In this document: positions 25,707-34,303 of the stretch, piece after piece
How the letters are laid out: every line of letters starts with the position of its first letter
Position numbering within the stretch: the first letter of the stretch is position 1
NCBI RefSeq assembly: GCF_002154225.1
Contig: NZ_MTSE01000013.1
Location: 92,447 to 156,446 of the forward strand
Direction: 5' to 3'
Origin: Hymenobacter crusticola
GTDB taxonomy: Bacteria > Bacteroidota > Bacteroidia > Cytophagales > Hymenobacteraceae
Length of the DNA: 64,000 nucleotides
Position numbers and translations under genes: made by a program
The notes under the pieces: generated by a model
Database searches by the model: none
What the model was told of the DNA's origin: nothing
Seen by the model: only the letters and a program-made list of their open reading frames with translations

Positions 25707-27905
25707 ATGATAAAGCGGAAGAGCTACTTGATTCTGTTATCGGCCCTGAGCGCTTTCTCCTGCGCCAAAACCACTCCGCAGAACGGCAGCGACAAGGTAA
25801 GCAACGGCAAAGCGCCCAGCGGGCCCCTGCAATATGCTAACCCGTTTATGGGCACGGCGCCGTTCAATGACCCCAAGACCATTGGCTACGCGCCGCCCAA
25901 AGACTGGCGCGGCGTGTGGGCCGGACTGGTGTTTCCGGGCAGCTCCGTGCCGAACGCCATGGTGCAGCTGAGCCCCATTACCGAGTTCAATACCGGCGCT
26001 GGCTACGACTACGAGGACTCCGTTATTTACGCCTTCACCCACACCAACAAAGGCCACTGGAACCTGTGCCATTTGCCCGTGTTGCCCGTGGTGGGCGCAG
26101 CCAATGCCAAAGGCGACTACTCCTCCCGCTTTTCCAAATCGACCGAAAGCGCTTCGCCCGGTTTCTACGGCGTTACGTTGCAGGACTACGGCGTGCAGGT
26201 TCGCCTGACCTCCACCCTGCGCTGCGGCTACCACCAGTACCGCTACAGTCAGAAAACAGACCGCAGCATTGTGTTTAAGCTCGCCAAGTCGAATGAGCGG
26301 GTATCGAATTGGAGCATCGAGAAAGCCGGGGACGCGGCCGTGCAAGGTTTTCAGGAAACCGGCCGCCAGACCGTGTACTTCTACGCGGAGCTTAGCGAGA
26401 ACATGCAGAACCTCGACGTGCAAGGCAAAGGCACGAAAGAAGGCCTAGCCCTGCTGCACCTGGCCGACGGCGGCAAGCCCGTGGAGTTGAAAGTCGGAAT
26501 CTCTTTTGTGAGCGTACAAAACGCCAAGCAGAACCTAGAAAAAGAGCTAGGAAACCGCTCCTTCGACGAGGTGCGCCAAGAAGCCGCCAAAACCTGGGAT
26601 GGACTACTGTCGCGCGTAGAAGTGAAAGGCGGCACGACAAAGCAGAAGCAAATGTTCTACAGCTGCCTATACCGCTCGTTCTTGTGGCCCGCTTTGCGCA
26701 GCGACGCCAACGGCGAATACCGCGACGTGCGGGGCAACGTGGTGAAAGCTAGCTTCAACTACTACACCGAGCCGTCGTTGTGGGACACCTACCGCAACAA
26801 GGACCTGCTTGTGGGTATGCTCCAGCCCCAAGTAGCGACGGACGTGATTAAGTCGTTGCAAGATGTGGGGGACAAAACGGGCTTTATCCCGACTTTCTTC
26901 CACGGCGACCACGCCGCGGCCCTCGTGGCTGGCTCTTACCAACGCGGCATTACGGACTTCGACCTGAAAGACGTGTACCGGCTGCTGCTGCGCAACGCAA
27001 ACGTGGAAGGCGGCACGCGCCCGCATATCACCGAGTACATTCAGAAAGGCTACATCTCCACCAACGAGGTGTCGAACCCCGAAGTGGAGACCAAGGACAA
27101 GGCGGGCGTGTCGAAAACGCTGGAGTACGCCTTCGACGACTACGCCGTGGCCCAGCTCGCCAAAATCCTCGGTGACACCACCAACTACCGGGTGATGATG
27201 GCGCGCTCGAAAAACTACAAAAATGTGTTCGACCCCAACCGGAAGTTCATGCGCGGCCGGCGCTCCGACGGCACTTGGGTGAAGCCCTTCGACCCCAAGT
27301 ATCCTTACTACGAGTACATGTACCGGGAGGCCAACGCCTGGCAGGTATCCTTCTTCGCCCCCCACGACATGCCGGGCCTGGTTGCCTTGTATGGCGGCGC
27401 GCAGCCCTTCGAGGCCAAGCTCGATTCGTTGTTCACGGTGCCTTGGAACCCGAACCACATTGCCCGCAACGTCTCGGGCTTTATCGGGCAGTACTGCCAC
27501 GGCAACCAGCCCGACCACGAGACGCCCTTCTCCTACTACTTTGTGGGCAAGCCCGAAAAATCGCAGCGCCGGCTCGATGAGATTATGGAGAAGTTCTACG
27601 GCATGGGCAAAGATGGCCTCGGCTACTCCGGCATGGACGACGCCGGCGAGATGTCGGCGTGGTACGTATTCAGTTCGACGGGCCTGTATCCCCTTTCCGC
27701 CGCCGACGCCAAGTACATCGTGAGTGTGCCGGTCTTTGATGAGGTCCGATGGAAGATGAACAACGGCAAAGTGGTGACCATCAAGAAGTCTGGACCGAGC
27801 CGGAACCTAGGTCCTATCAAGGTGAACGGTAAAACAAATCAGGGTTATTTCGTCGACCATGCCCTCTTCCGCGAGGGTGGCGAGCTAGAGGTAACGACCA
27901 AGTAA
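25707..27905 (+). CDS. GH92 family exo-alpha-mannosidase, lipoprotein
   Basis: Calcium-dependent inverting exo-mannosidase (732 aa) that removes alpha-1,2 or alpha-1,3 mannose side chains. Family motifs are plain: NPFMGTAPFNDP, GHWNLCHLPVLPVVG, PSLWDTYRNKDLLVGMLQP, YHGNQPDHETPFSYYF-type segment (CHGNQPDHETPF) and GYSGMDDAGEMSAWYVFSSTG. The start at 25707 gives a lipoprotein signal (LILLSALSAFSC); an in-frame ATG at 25641 would add 22 residues. Unlike the GH76 partner the residues after the Cys (AKTTPQNGS) are not acidic, so it may stay on the periplasmic side. It is the last gene of the locus and is followed by a perfect palindrome. Confidence 0.95.
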   Translation: MIKRKSYLILLSALSAFSCAKTTPQNGSDKVSNGKAPSGPLQYANPFMGTAPFNDPKTIGYAPPKDWRGVWAGLVFPGSSVPNAMVQLSPITEFNTGAGYDYEDSVIYAFTHTNKGHWNLCHLPVLPVVGAANAKGDYSSRFSKSTESASPGFYGVTLQDYGVQVRLTSTLRCGYHQYRYSQKTDRSIVFKLAKSNERVSNWSIEKAGDAAVQGFQETGRQTVYFYAELSENMQNLDVQGKGTKEGLALLHLADGGKPVELKVGISFVSVQNAKQNLEKELGNRSFDEVRQEAAKTWDGLLSRVEVKGGTTKQKQMFYSCLYRSFLWPALRSDANGEYRDVRGNVVKASFNYYTEPSLWDTYRNKDLLVGMLQPQVATDVIKSLQDVGDKTGFIPTFFHGDHAAALVAGSYQRGITDFDLKDVYRLLLRNANVEGGTRPHITEYIQKGYISTNEVSNPEVETKDKAGVSKTLEYAFDDYAVAQLAKILGDTTNYRVMMARSKNYKNVFDPNRKFMRGRRSDGTWVKPFDPKYPYYEYMYREANAWQVSFFAPHDMPGLVALYGGAQPFEAKLDSLFTVPWNPNHIARNVSGFIGQYCHGNQPDHETPFSYYFVGKPEKSQRRLDEIMEKFYGMGKDGLGYSGMDDAGEMSAWYVFSSTGLYPLSAADAKYIVSVPVFDEVRWKMNNGKVVTIKKSGPSRNLGPIKVNGKTNQGYFVDHALFREGGELEVTTK

Positions 27906-27939
27906 ACCAAGCCTAGGAAGCAGTAGTATTCAGTAGCAC

Positions 27940-27977
27940 CGTGGCCCCGGCCCAAGCTAGCTTGGGCCGGGGCCACG
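27940..27977. terminator. Perfect 38-nt palindrome closing the mannan locus
   Basis: Bases 27940-27977 are a loopless perfect palindrome (19-bp arms) centred on GCTAGC, 35 bases after the GH92 stop. No T run follows. Position suggests a terminator or mRNA-end stabiliser. Confidence 0.6.
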
Positions 27978-28186
27978 TATGTCCGGCCATCTTGCTTGGG
28001 TGCTCCAATTCTTTGCGCCGCGCAGGGCTTTTTATTATTTCTACCTAGCCTGCTCGCGGGTGCCGAATGGCTTACCTTCGTTTGCGCATGTAGTAGCTTG
28101 TATCCTTACCGCAGCCGGGCACCTAGCCCGCGCATCGGAAGAAGTGGCTGCTGCGTGCCCCCACAGAGACCAACGTTCTTTCACGC

Positions 28187-28669
28187 ATGACATCACTCCC
28201 CACGCAGCAGTACGAGCTTGTGAAAAGTGCCCGCGGAGCGTTGCTAGCGTACTGCGCTACCCTAACACCCGCGCACTTTGGGGAGCCGCTCGCCCAATTT
28301 GACGGCAGCGGTATTCGCCAGCTTCTCGTGCACGTGGCTGGCACTTACCACTTTTGGCTCGGCACTTTTGCACTGCGTCATCAGCCGCCGGCGTTTGCGG
28401 CAGAGCACGCGTACGACCTAGCCCAGGTACGCCAGCTGTACGACGATGTGAACATGCTCGTGGAAGAATTTACGCGCCACTTTCACGGGCGCTGGGACGA
28501 TACGGTGACTGGCCCGGTAGCCAACCGCGTTACCCTGGTCAGCACCACGCCGCTGGAGCTACTCCTGCACGTCATCACCCACGAGTTTCACCACAAAGGG
28601 CAGGTGCTATCCATGAGTCGGCAGCTAGGGTATCAGCCAGCCGATACGGACATCATTCGGTTTCCGTGA
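28187..28669 (+). CDS. DinB family protein
   Basis: A 160-aa four-helix-bundle protein. The metal-binding histidines of DinB proteins are seen in LLVHVAGTYHFWLGTF and VITHEFHHKGQV. Most members are putative metal-dependent enzymes, some acting as thiol transferases (bacillithiol or mycothiol S-transferases), with unclear function in Bacteroidota. It is 12 bases upstream of an AraC-family gene and they are likely co-transcribed. Confidence 0.88.
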   Translation: MTSLPTQQYELVKSARGALLAYCATLTPAHFGEPLAQFDGSGIRQLLVHVAGTYHFWLGTFALRHQPPAFAAEHAYDLAQVRQLYDDVNMLVEEFTRHFHGRWDDTVTGPVANRVTLVSTTPLELLLHVITHEFHHKGQVLSMSRQLGYQPADTDIIRFP

Positions 28670-28681
28670 TTTTCTTGCGGC

Positions 28682-29545
28682 ATGAAGGCGTCCGATCTAC
28701 CTGTTCTGGCTATTACTTCCTTTCCGCAGCAGTCGGCGCAGCGCAAGCCCTACTACGTGGAGCAGTTACCCGCGCACGCGGCCAAGTTTCCGGGTCTCGG
28801 GTTGCCGCACAGCCACGACTTCTACTTGCTGCTGTACGTAACCCAGGGCCACGGCACCCACACCATTGACCTGATCACTTACGAGCTTCAACCGGGCAGC
28901 TTGTTTTTTATGACGCCGGGCCAGGTACACAGCCTTCAGCTGCAAGCCGATACGCAGGGCATTATCGTGTTTTTCGACCCTAGCTTTTACCTGTTTCGCT
29001 ACCCTGGCAGCCGCCTCTACGATTACCCGTTCTTCGACACCACCCAGCCGCCGGTGCTGTATATGCCTAGCCCAGAAAACGAGTTTGTGGCGCTGTTTGA
29101 GCGCCTGCTCAGCGAGAACACCAACCCATACGAGAACCAGGCCGACGTTTTCCGGTCGTACCTGTACCTCTGCCTAGAGCTAGCCGCCCGCCACTACCAG
29201 CACACCACCCGCCACGAAGCCCTGTACGGCCAGCAGCAGATTCGGGCGTTTGGGCAACTATTGAATCAGCACTTTCGCACCATGCGCACGGTGGGAGCTT
29301 ACGCGGACCTGTTGCACCTCTCGGCCAACCACCTAAACGCTGTGTGCCGCCGCGTGCTCAACAAAACCGCCAGCACACTCATCCACGAGCGGGTAATTAT
29401 GGAAGCTCAGCGCCTGCTTTCCCACTCTGCCCAATCGGTGGCGCAGATAGCCGACGACCTAGGTTTCGACGATGCCTCGTACTTCAGCCGCTACTTTCGC
29501 AAGTACACTGCCCTCACGCCGGAGGCCTACCGCCACCAGCGTTGA
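28682..29545 (+). CDS. AraC family transcriptional regulator
   Basis: N-terminal cupin-type sensor domain (about 40-90, HSHDFYLLLYVTQGHGTHTI and ELQPGSLFFMTPGQVHSL) and a C-terminal double helix-turn-helix (about 190-285, ADLLHLSANHLNAVCRR and VAQIADDLGFDDASYFSRYF, ending KYTALTPEAYRHQR). Length 287 aa is normal. It binds DNA in the cytoplasm; the effector is unknown. As it follows the DinB-type gene by 12 bases, it may control that unit, or be a distant regulator of unlinked genes. Confidence 0.93.
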   Translation: MKASDLPVLAITSFPQQSAQRKPYYVEQLPAHAAKFPGLGLPHSHDFYLLLYVTQGHGTHTIDLITYELQPGSLFFMTPGQVHSLQLQADTQGIIVFFDPSFYLFRYPGSRLYDYPFFDTTQPPVLYMPSPENEFVALFERLLSENTNPYENQADVFRSYLYLCLELAARHYQHTTRHEALYGQQQIRAFGQLLNQHFRTMRTVGAYADLLHLSANHLNAVCRRVLNKTASTLIHERVIMEAQRLLSHSAQSVAQIADDLGFDDASYFSRYFRKYTALTPEAYRHQR

Positions 29546-29597
29546 TTTGTCCTGTACAAACCGCGAAGTGGTCCGTGCGGCGCGCCTGGGCACGCGC

Positions 29598-29605
29598 TAA
29601 TTTTG
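29598..29605 (+). promoter_or_regulatory. -7 promoter box TAATTTTG
   Basis: Exact match to the Bacteroidota -7 consensus TAnnTTTG, 86 bases ahead of the DUF983 start. No matching TTTG at -33 is seen at the usual distance. Confidence 0.5.
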
Positions 29606-29690
29606 CAACGTTTCCGGAAGGTATTTTCTGAAAAGTTGCCCCAGAAGGCAGCCTGCCTGGCGCCGGAACGTACACTAACTACCGAGCCGT

Positions 29691-30137
29691 ATGATGCCCA
29701 CGTCATTGTCTGCCGTTCCCGTTATGAAACCTATCGAATCTTCCACGTTGGCAATGCTGGATCAGCGTTGCCCTCGTTGCCACCAAGGACCTTTATTTAC
29801 CCACAGCGCCTTCAACCTAGCGCACTTCACCGACATGCCGGAGCGCTGCCCGGTGTGTGGCCTGGTTTACGAGATTGAGCCGGGCTTCTACTGGGGCGCC
29901 ATGTACATCAGCTTTGCCTTTGGTACCGGCATTATGCTGGTAGTGGGCGTATTGCTGTTTTACCTGGCCGGCGACCCCGCCACGTGGGTGTACGTCACGT
30001 GCGTTTCTATCGGGGTGCTACTCACTTGCACGCTTTCGTTGCGCTACTCCCGCACCATTATGCTGTACCTGTTTGGCGGCGTGCGCTACAACCCTGAGTG
30101 GGCCAGCGCACCAACGCGCCGAAGCGTACCTGAGTAG
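29691..30137 (+). CDS. DUF983 family membrane protein
   Basis: A 148-aa protein with two N-terminal CxxC zinc-ribbon-like pairs (CPRCHQGPLF and ERCPVCGLVYEI) followed by two hydrophobic segments (YISFAFGTGIMLVVGVLLFY and WVYVTCVSIGVLLTC). This layout is typical of DUF983, a widespread family without a proven function. The start may be 29691 or the ATG at 29724 (MKPIESS), which would remove 11 residues. Confidence 0.85.
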   Translation: MMPTSLSAVPVMKPIESSTLAMLDQRCPRCHQGPLFTHSAFNLAHFTDMPERCPVCGLVYEIEPGFYWGAMYISFAFGTGIMLVVGVLLFYLAGDPATWVYVTCVSIGVLLTCTLSLRYSRTIMLYLFGGVRYNPEWASAPTRRSVPE

Positions 30138-30181
30138 GAAAAGTAGAGCAAGCAAACGAGCTACTTCCAGAACGCAGCCGG

Positions 30182-30850
30182 TTAGGCTGCGCCTAGGCTT
30201 TTCTGGAGCCACCGCACCACATCTGTATCTACCTGGTCGCGGCATTCGTCGAGGCCGTGGCGACAATTAGGATACAAGATTAGCTCTTTCGGCTGCCGGG
30301 CACGATCGTAGATGTTTTCAGAACACGTGGCGGGCAAAATTTCGTCGGTAGTGCCGTGGAGCAGCAGCAAGGGCCGCGGACTTACCTGCGGAGCTAGGTT
30401 GGTGCCGTAGGTTTGGCTGCTCATTGCTACTACGGCTTTCACGTCGTTGCTGAGCGCACCCGCACTTATTACCACGGCCCCGCCAAAAGAGTGTCCAACC
30501 AGCGCCACGGCGCCATAGCCGCGTTGTTGTACGAGGTGTTGCACAGCCATCAACGTATCGGCCACACACTCTTCCAAATGATTGGGCTGACGATAATGCA
30601 GCCGGAGCGAAGCAATATGGTGGACAGCTAACTGGCCGGCCAATCGGGGGTACATGCCCCAGGCGGGTCCATCGAGGCCCCCTCCCGCCCCACCTACCCA
30701 TACCACCGCCGGGGCTCCGGCCGGGGCGGGGTGCAAGCGCGCCGGCATTCGGCCCGCATTGGTGTGAAAGACAAGCTCTTCTATCCCGTCTACAACCTGC
30801 TCGAGGGTAACTGCCTCTAGTACGTACTCTTGCTGCTGTTGCTTTGCCAT
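30182..30850 (-). CDS. Alpha/beta hydrolase, dienelactone-hydrolase-like
   Basis: Soluble 222-aa hydrolase. The nucleophile elbow is GHSFGGAVV, the acid is probably in LHGTTDEILP and the catalytic His in NCRHGLDECRD. An early segment, AVVWVGGAGGGLDGP, forms the oxyanion region. No signal peptide. The start at 30850 (MAKQQQQEY) is preferred over an upstream in-frame start at 30916. It is divergent from a DUF421 gene. The true substrate is unknown. Confidence 0.87.
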   Translation of the reverse strand: MAKQQQQEYVLEAVTLEQVVDGIEELVFHTNAGRMPARLHPAPAGAPAVVWVGGAGGGLDGPAWGMYPRLAGQLAVHHIASLRLHYRQPNHLEECVADTLMAVQHLVQQRGYGAVALVGHSFGGAVVISAGALSNDVKAVVAMSSQTYGTNLAPQVSPRPLLLLHGTTDEILPATCSENIYDRARQPKELILYPNCRHGLDECRDQVDTDVVRWLQKSLGAA

Positions 30851-31070
30851 GGTAGTAGTTGCTTTCAACGGTGTACTACATTTGGCCAAATTAGATATAG
30901 CTGAGGTTGCTAGCACTCAGCAGCGTGCCCGTCAGCAACTGTTATTTCCCTGTACCTACATCTATTTCCTTAACCCTAACTCAACCATTGCGTTAAGAAC
31001 AGAAGAGTTTTTCTCTTACCTGCCCGGCCCCAGCCAGTGCAGCAGGAATATCTTTATTCTGTTTCTCCCA

Positions 31071-31781
31071 ATGGCCCAAGCTAAGCAAGTAGAACCCTTC
31101 GATTGGCACCGCATTCTATGGTCGGAAGATGCACCTCCCGCTTTTTTAGGCGAGGTAGCGCTGCGCTGTGCCATCACCTATTTGTTGGTGCTGGGCGTGC
31201 TGCGCCTCACGGGCCGCCGTGGCGTACGTCAGCTTTCCATCTTCGAGCTTAGCATCATCCTAGCCCTAGGTTCGGCAGCCGGCGACGCCATGTTCTACTC
31301 CGACGTGCCACTCACCCACATTGCCGTGGTATTTTTGGTAGTCGGCCTGATGTACGTGGGCTTCAATTTTCTCACGGAAAAGTCGGTGCGGTTCAGCGAT
31401 TGGCTGGAAGGTGCCACCATTTGTCTCATCGACGAAGGCCGCATAGAAATGCAGGCTTTCTCGAAACAAAACCTGACGCAAAAAGAGCTGTTCGGGGAGC
31501 TGCGTCAGCATCAAGTGGAGCACCTGGGGCAGGTTCGGAAGCTGTACATGGAAGCCACCGGCAACGTGAGCGTGTACTTTTACCCCGATGAGGAAGTGCG
31601 GCCAGGCTTGCCGATTTGGCCGGAGCTGCTGAAGAAGGCTCAACTAGAAATCACCGCTGCCGGGCCGTACGCCTGTTCTGTTTGCGGGTATACCCACGAG
31701 CTTACGCCGGGCAAGCACACTTGCGCCGTCTGCCAGAACCAGCACTGGCTACCTAGCTCCACGGCCAAGCGCCAGGCATAA
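31071..31781 (+). CDS. DUF421 family (YetF-like) membrane protein with C-terminal zinc ribbon
   Basis: About 236 aa. Three N-terminal hydrophobic segments, e.g. ALRCAITYLLVLGVLRL and LTHIAVVFLVVGLMYVGF, with the signature RRGVRQLSIFELSIILALGS between them, precede the conserved DUF421 soluble domain (LIDEGRIEMQAFSKQNLTQ and QVRKLYMEATGNVSVYFY). After it comes a rubredoxin-like CSVCGYTHELTPGKHTCAVC with two CxxC pairs, not part of the core family. The ATG at 31071 is chosen since upstream frame sequence lacks coding character. YetF-type proteins are linked to stress and membrane functions, but no activity is established. Confidence 0.88.
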   Translation: MAQAKQVEPFDWHRILWSEDAPPAFLGEVALRCAITYLLVLGVLRLTGRRGVRQLSIFELSIILALGSAAGDAMFYSDVPLTHIAVVFLVVGLMYVGFNFLTEKSVRFSDWLEGATICLIDEGRIEMQAFSKQNLTQKELFGELRQHQVEHLGQVRKLYMEATGNVSVYFYPDEEVRPGLPIWPELLKKAQLEITAAGPYACSVCGYTHELTPGKHTCAVCQNQHWLPSSTAKRQA

Positions 31782-31849
31782 GCGTACCAGTAAGCGTACC
31801 TAGCTAGCTTTCGTCGCTACGAGCCAACGGCTCTGTGGTCCAACGGTCG

Positions 31850-31857
31850 TAGCTTTG
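31850..31857 (+). promoter_or_regulatory. -7 promoter box TAGCTTTG
   Basis: Exact match to TAnnTTTG 26 bases before the VOC gene start at 31884; supports that start over an upstream one at 31869. Confidence 0.55.
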
Positions 31858-31883
31858 CGCGCTCACTGTTGTTTTGTTGCCTT

Positions 31884-32273
31884 ATGCTCCCGCTGCTTCA
31901 CGTTCACCATATCGCCATCATCTGCTCCGACTACGAGGTTTCGAAGCGCTTCTATACCGAGGTGCTCGGCCTGAGCGTCATTCGGGAAGTGTACCGGGCC
32001 GAGCGCCAGTCGTGGAAGCTCGACCTAGCGCTGAACGACCACTACATCATCGAGCTGTTCTCTTTCCCTGGGGCCCCGCCGCGCCCCTCCCGCCCCGAAG
32101 CCATTGGTTTGCGCCACCTAGCTTTCGCCGTGTCGGACTTGGATGCTACCGTGCAGGGCCTAGCTCAGCATCAGGTAGTTGCCGAGCCTATTCGGGTAGA
32201 TGAATTTACCGGTCGACGCTTCACATTCATCGCCGACCCCGACGATCTGCCGCTGGAGTTTTACGAAGTTTAA
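31884..32273 (+). CDS. VOC family protein (YaeR/SMU1112c-like)
   Basis: Small metal-binding vicinal-oxygen-chelate fold protein of 129 aa made of two beta-alpha-beta-beta-beta units. Typical features are HHIAIICSDYEVSKRFYTEV, LGLSVIREVYRAERQSWKLD and a second unit starting LRHLAFAVSDLD, ending in PDDLPLEFYEV. Putative metal ligands are the first His, an internal Glu (YIIELF), the second His and the final Glu. It is in the glyoxalase superfamily; this subgroup has no firmly established reaction. Confidence 0.9.
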   Translation: MLPLLHVHHIAIICSDYEVSKRFYTEVLGLSVIREVYRAERQSWKLDLALNDHYIIELFSFPGAPPRPSRPEAIGLRHLAFAVSDLDATVQGLAQHQVVAEPIRVDEFTGRRFTFIADPDDLPLEFYEV

Positions 32274-32314
32274 TTGGGCCCTTGGTCGCACGCCGCTTCT
32301 TCGCCTTCTTCAGC

Positions 32315-33241
32315 ATGACCCGCCTTCTCTTTTTCTTCCTTACCGGCATCGCTCTGTGCGGCAGCCCGAACCTGGCGTGTGCTCAAGATGCTAGGTTAGT
32401 TACTTGGCAGGATATTGTGCGACTACCTGCCCCGGTGGCTGGCAAGCGCATTTCGTACGGACCAGATTCGTTGCAGGTCGGCGAACTGCGGCTGCCGGAG
32501 GGCACCGGTCCGTTTCCGGTGGTGGTGCTTCTTCACGGGGGCTGCTGGCTTTCAGAATACAATGCTGCTTATATGAGCCACCTCAGCGCGGCTCTCACAA
32601 AGGCAGGCTATGCCACGTGGAACCTAGAGTTTCGGCGGGTTGGCAACGCTGGCGGGGGGTTTCCTGGTACATTTCAGGACGTCGCCCAAGGCACTGACTA
32701 TGTGCGCGAGCTGGCCAAAGCCTACCCTCTGCTCCCCAAAAAGGTAGTGGTGCTTGGGCACTCGGCGGGCGGCCACCTAGCTTTGTGGCTCGCGGCCCGG
32801 CGTAACCTACCCCGCACCAGTCCGCTTTATTCCCCAAAGCCGCTGAAGTTGAAAGGGGTGGTAGCACTGGCGGGTATCCCCGACCTGGCAGCCTATAGCA
32901 CCGCCCCTGGCAGCTGTAACAAGGCCGTTGCGCAGCTACTAGGCGGACAGCCTACGGAAACCCCTGAACGCTACGCCGCTGGCTCACCCTCTCAACTGTT
33001 GCCTTTGCGCGTGCCCGTGCGTCTTGTGCAGGGCGCTCAAGATCCTATTGTGCCGGTGAGCCAAGCTCAAAATTTTGCTACGCTAGCGCAGACCAAGGGG
33101 GATGATACCCGCGTGCTGCTGCTCCCCAATACTGGCCACTTCGACTTGGTTTATCCTGCCTCTTCCGCCTGGCCGACGATTGAGAAAGCAGTAGAAGACC
33201 TGCTAGGAAGTTCGCGTGAGCGCCAGCAAAAGCGCTTGTAG
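32315..33241 (+). CDS. Secreted alpha/beta hydrolase (prolyl-oligopeptidase-like fold)
   Basis: A 308-aa protein with a signal peptide (LLFFFLTGIALCGSPNLACAQ). Oxyanion segment LLHGGCWL, nucleophile elbow GHSAGGHLAL, an Asp in GAQDPIVP and the His in NTGHFDLV form a full catalytic set. It resembles esterase-lipase-type members of the BD-FAE family. It follows the VOC gene by 41 bases and may be co-transcribed. Its 3' end overlaps the opposite-strand lipoprotein gene by 39 bases. Confidence 0.88.
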   Translation: MTRLLFFFLTGIALCGSPNLACAQDARLVTWQDIVRLPAPVAGKRISYGPDSLQVGELRLPEGTGPFPVVVLLHGGCWLSEYNAAYMSHLSAALTKAGYATWNLEFRRVGNAGGGFPGTFQDVAQGTDYVRELAKAYPLLPKKVVVLGHSAGGHLALWLAARRNLPRTSPLYSPKPLKLKGVVALAGIPDLAAYSTAPGSCNKAVAQLLGGQPTETPERYAAGSPSQLLPLRVPVRLVQGAQDPIVPVSQAQNFATLAQTKGDDTRVLLLPNTGHFDLVYPASSAWPTIEKAVEDLLGSSRERQQKRL

Positions 33242-34174
33242 ATCCTGCTCGATCAGGCGCACGGCAGCCTGTAACTCGTTGAGCATATTGGCCCGGATGC
33301 GCAGTTCTTCTACGCTGTACTTGCCACCCTGGCCAAATAGTAGCGCCTGCTGCTGGCGGCCCTTCGGCGAATTGGGTTGGGCTAGCTGCCCGTAATGCTG
33401 CCACCGCTGGCGCGTATTGTGCCCCACGGAGGTTTCTCCCTGGTTGCTGAAAGCTTTTTCCTGCAAGCAGTACCACACGCTGGGCGGGTACAAGGCCGAG
33501 GTCGGCTTCTCCTCCCAAATATCAGTGAGCAAGTTGCGGGGGTGCTCGAACGCAATGGTACGGTGCGAGGTGAGCGTGAGCAGCCCTAGCCCGGCCGTGA
33601 GCAAGCCGCCCCCAATGCCAAACGCATACTGCGGTATTTTCTGGTCGAACACCGTGGTACCGACGCCTGCCACGGCGCCTACCCCAATCGACAGTACCGT
33701 GAGCCGCTGTTCATACCGATCCTCTTGCTCGGCGAGATAACCTGCCACTTGGTCGGCCCGCTCGCCCTCACAATCTAGTTCGGCGGCCGTGCTAGCAATG
33801 CTCGTGGCCATTAGCTGCAAGCGCGCCAGCACCTGCTGGCGCTGGGCGAGGGCGGCTAGCGTATGCGCCGGTGAGGGTTGTTGCTGTGCCGTGCGTTCCA
33901 GTTGGGTCAGAGCCTTGAGTTGCGGCAGCACGCCCGCGGCATTAGCAATCAGCAAGTTGCGCCGCAAGTAGTGGGCCGTCAGGGCGCTATCGAGCACCGG
34001 CTGAATGCTTGGAAGTGGCGCGGTGGCCGCATCATAACGGTACACCTGGGGCGGGTCGCAGTAGCCGGCTTCTACCCGCAAGCGGCCGCTGGAAGGGTGT
34101 AGCGCACAGCTCGTTAGCAACAAACAGCTAAAAGGCAGCCACCACCTGGCAGCGGCGAAAAGAGGAAGCTTCAT
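33203..34174 (-). CDS. Hypothetical lipoprotein with central hydrophobic hairpin
   Basis: The signal peptide ends PFSCLLLTSC, a lipobox. Then a mostly helical region (residues 60-170, Gln- and Leu-rich) and a central pair of hydrophobic stretches around VLSIGVGAVAGVGTTVF and YAFGIGGGLLTAGLGLLTLT, which could form a membrane hairpin. The C-terminal part is helical again (LRIRANMLNELQAAVRLIEQ). I do not recognise a family. Its final 39 bases overlap the 3' end of the opposite hydrolase gene. Confidence 0.75.
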   Translation of the reverse strand: MKLPLFAAARWWLPFSCLLLTSCALHPSSGRLRVEAGYCDPPQVYRYDAATAPLPSIQPVLDSALTAHYLRRNLLIANAAGVLPQLKALTQLERTAQQQPSPAHTLAALAQRQQVLARLQLMATSIASTAAELDCEGERADQVAGYLAEQEDRYEQRLTVLSIGVGAVAGVGTTVFDQKIPQYAFGIGGGLLTAGLGLLTLTSHRTIAFEHPRNLLTDIWEEKPTSALYPPSVWYCLQEKAFSNQGETSVGHNTRQRWQHYGQLAQPNSPKGRQQQALLFGQGGKYSVEELRIRANMLNELQAAVRLIEQDLQALLLALTRTS

Positions 34175-34303
34175 GAGAGCTAAAAGAGGAGCTTGACGCG
34201 TGAAGATAGCCAGGACAAAAGCAGCTCAACTGCTTAACCTTTACCGAACAAAGTAAAAAAGGTCTTTCCAAACCCATCGTTTCCGCCCGATATTGCGGCC
34301 GCT

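Noticed and set aside
26667..27518. Long open frame of 283 codons on the minus strand
   Set aside because: It is a shadow of the GH92 gene on the plus strand; GC-rich codon bias keeps the opposite frame open. The product has no domain features.
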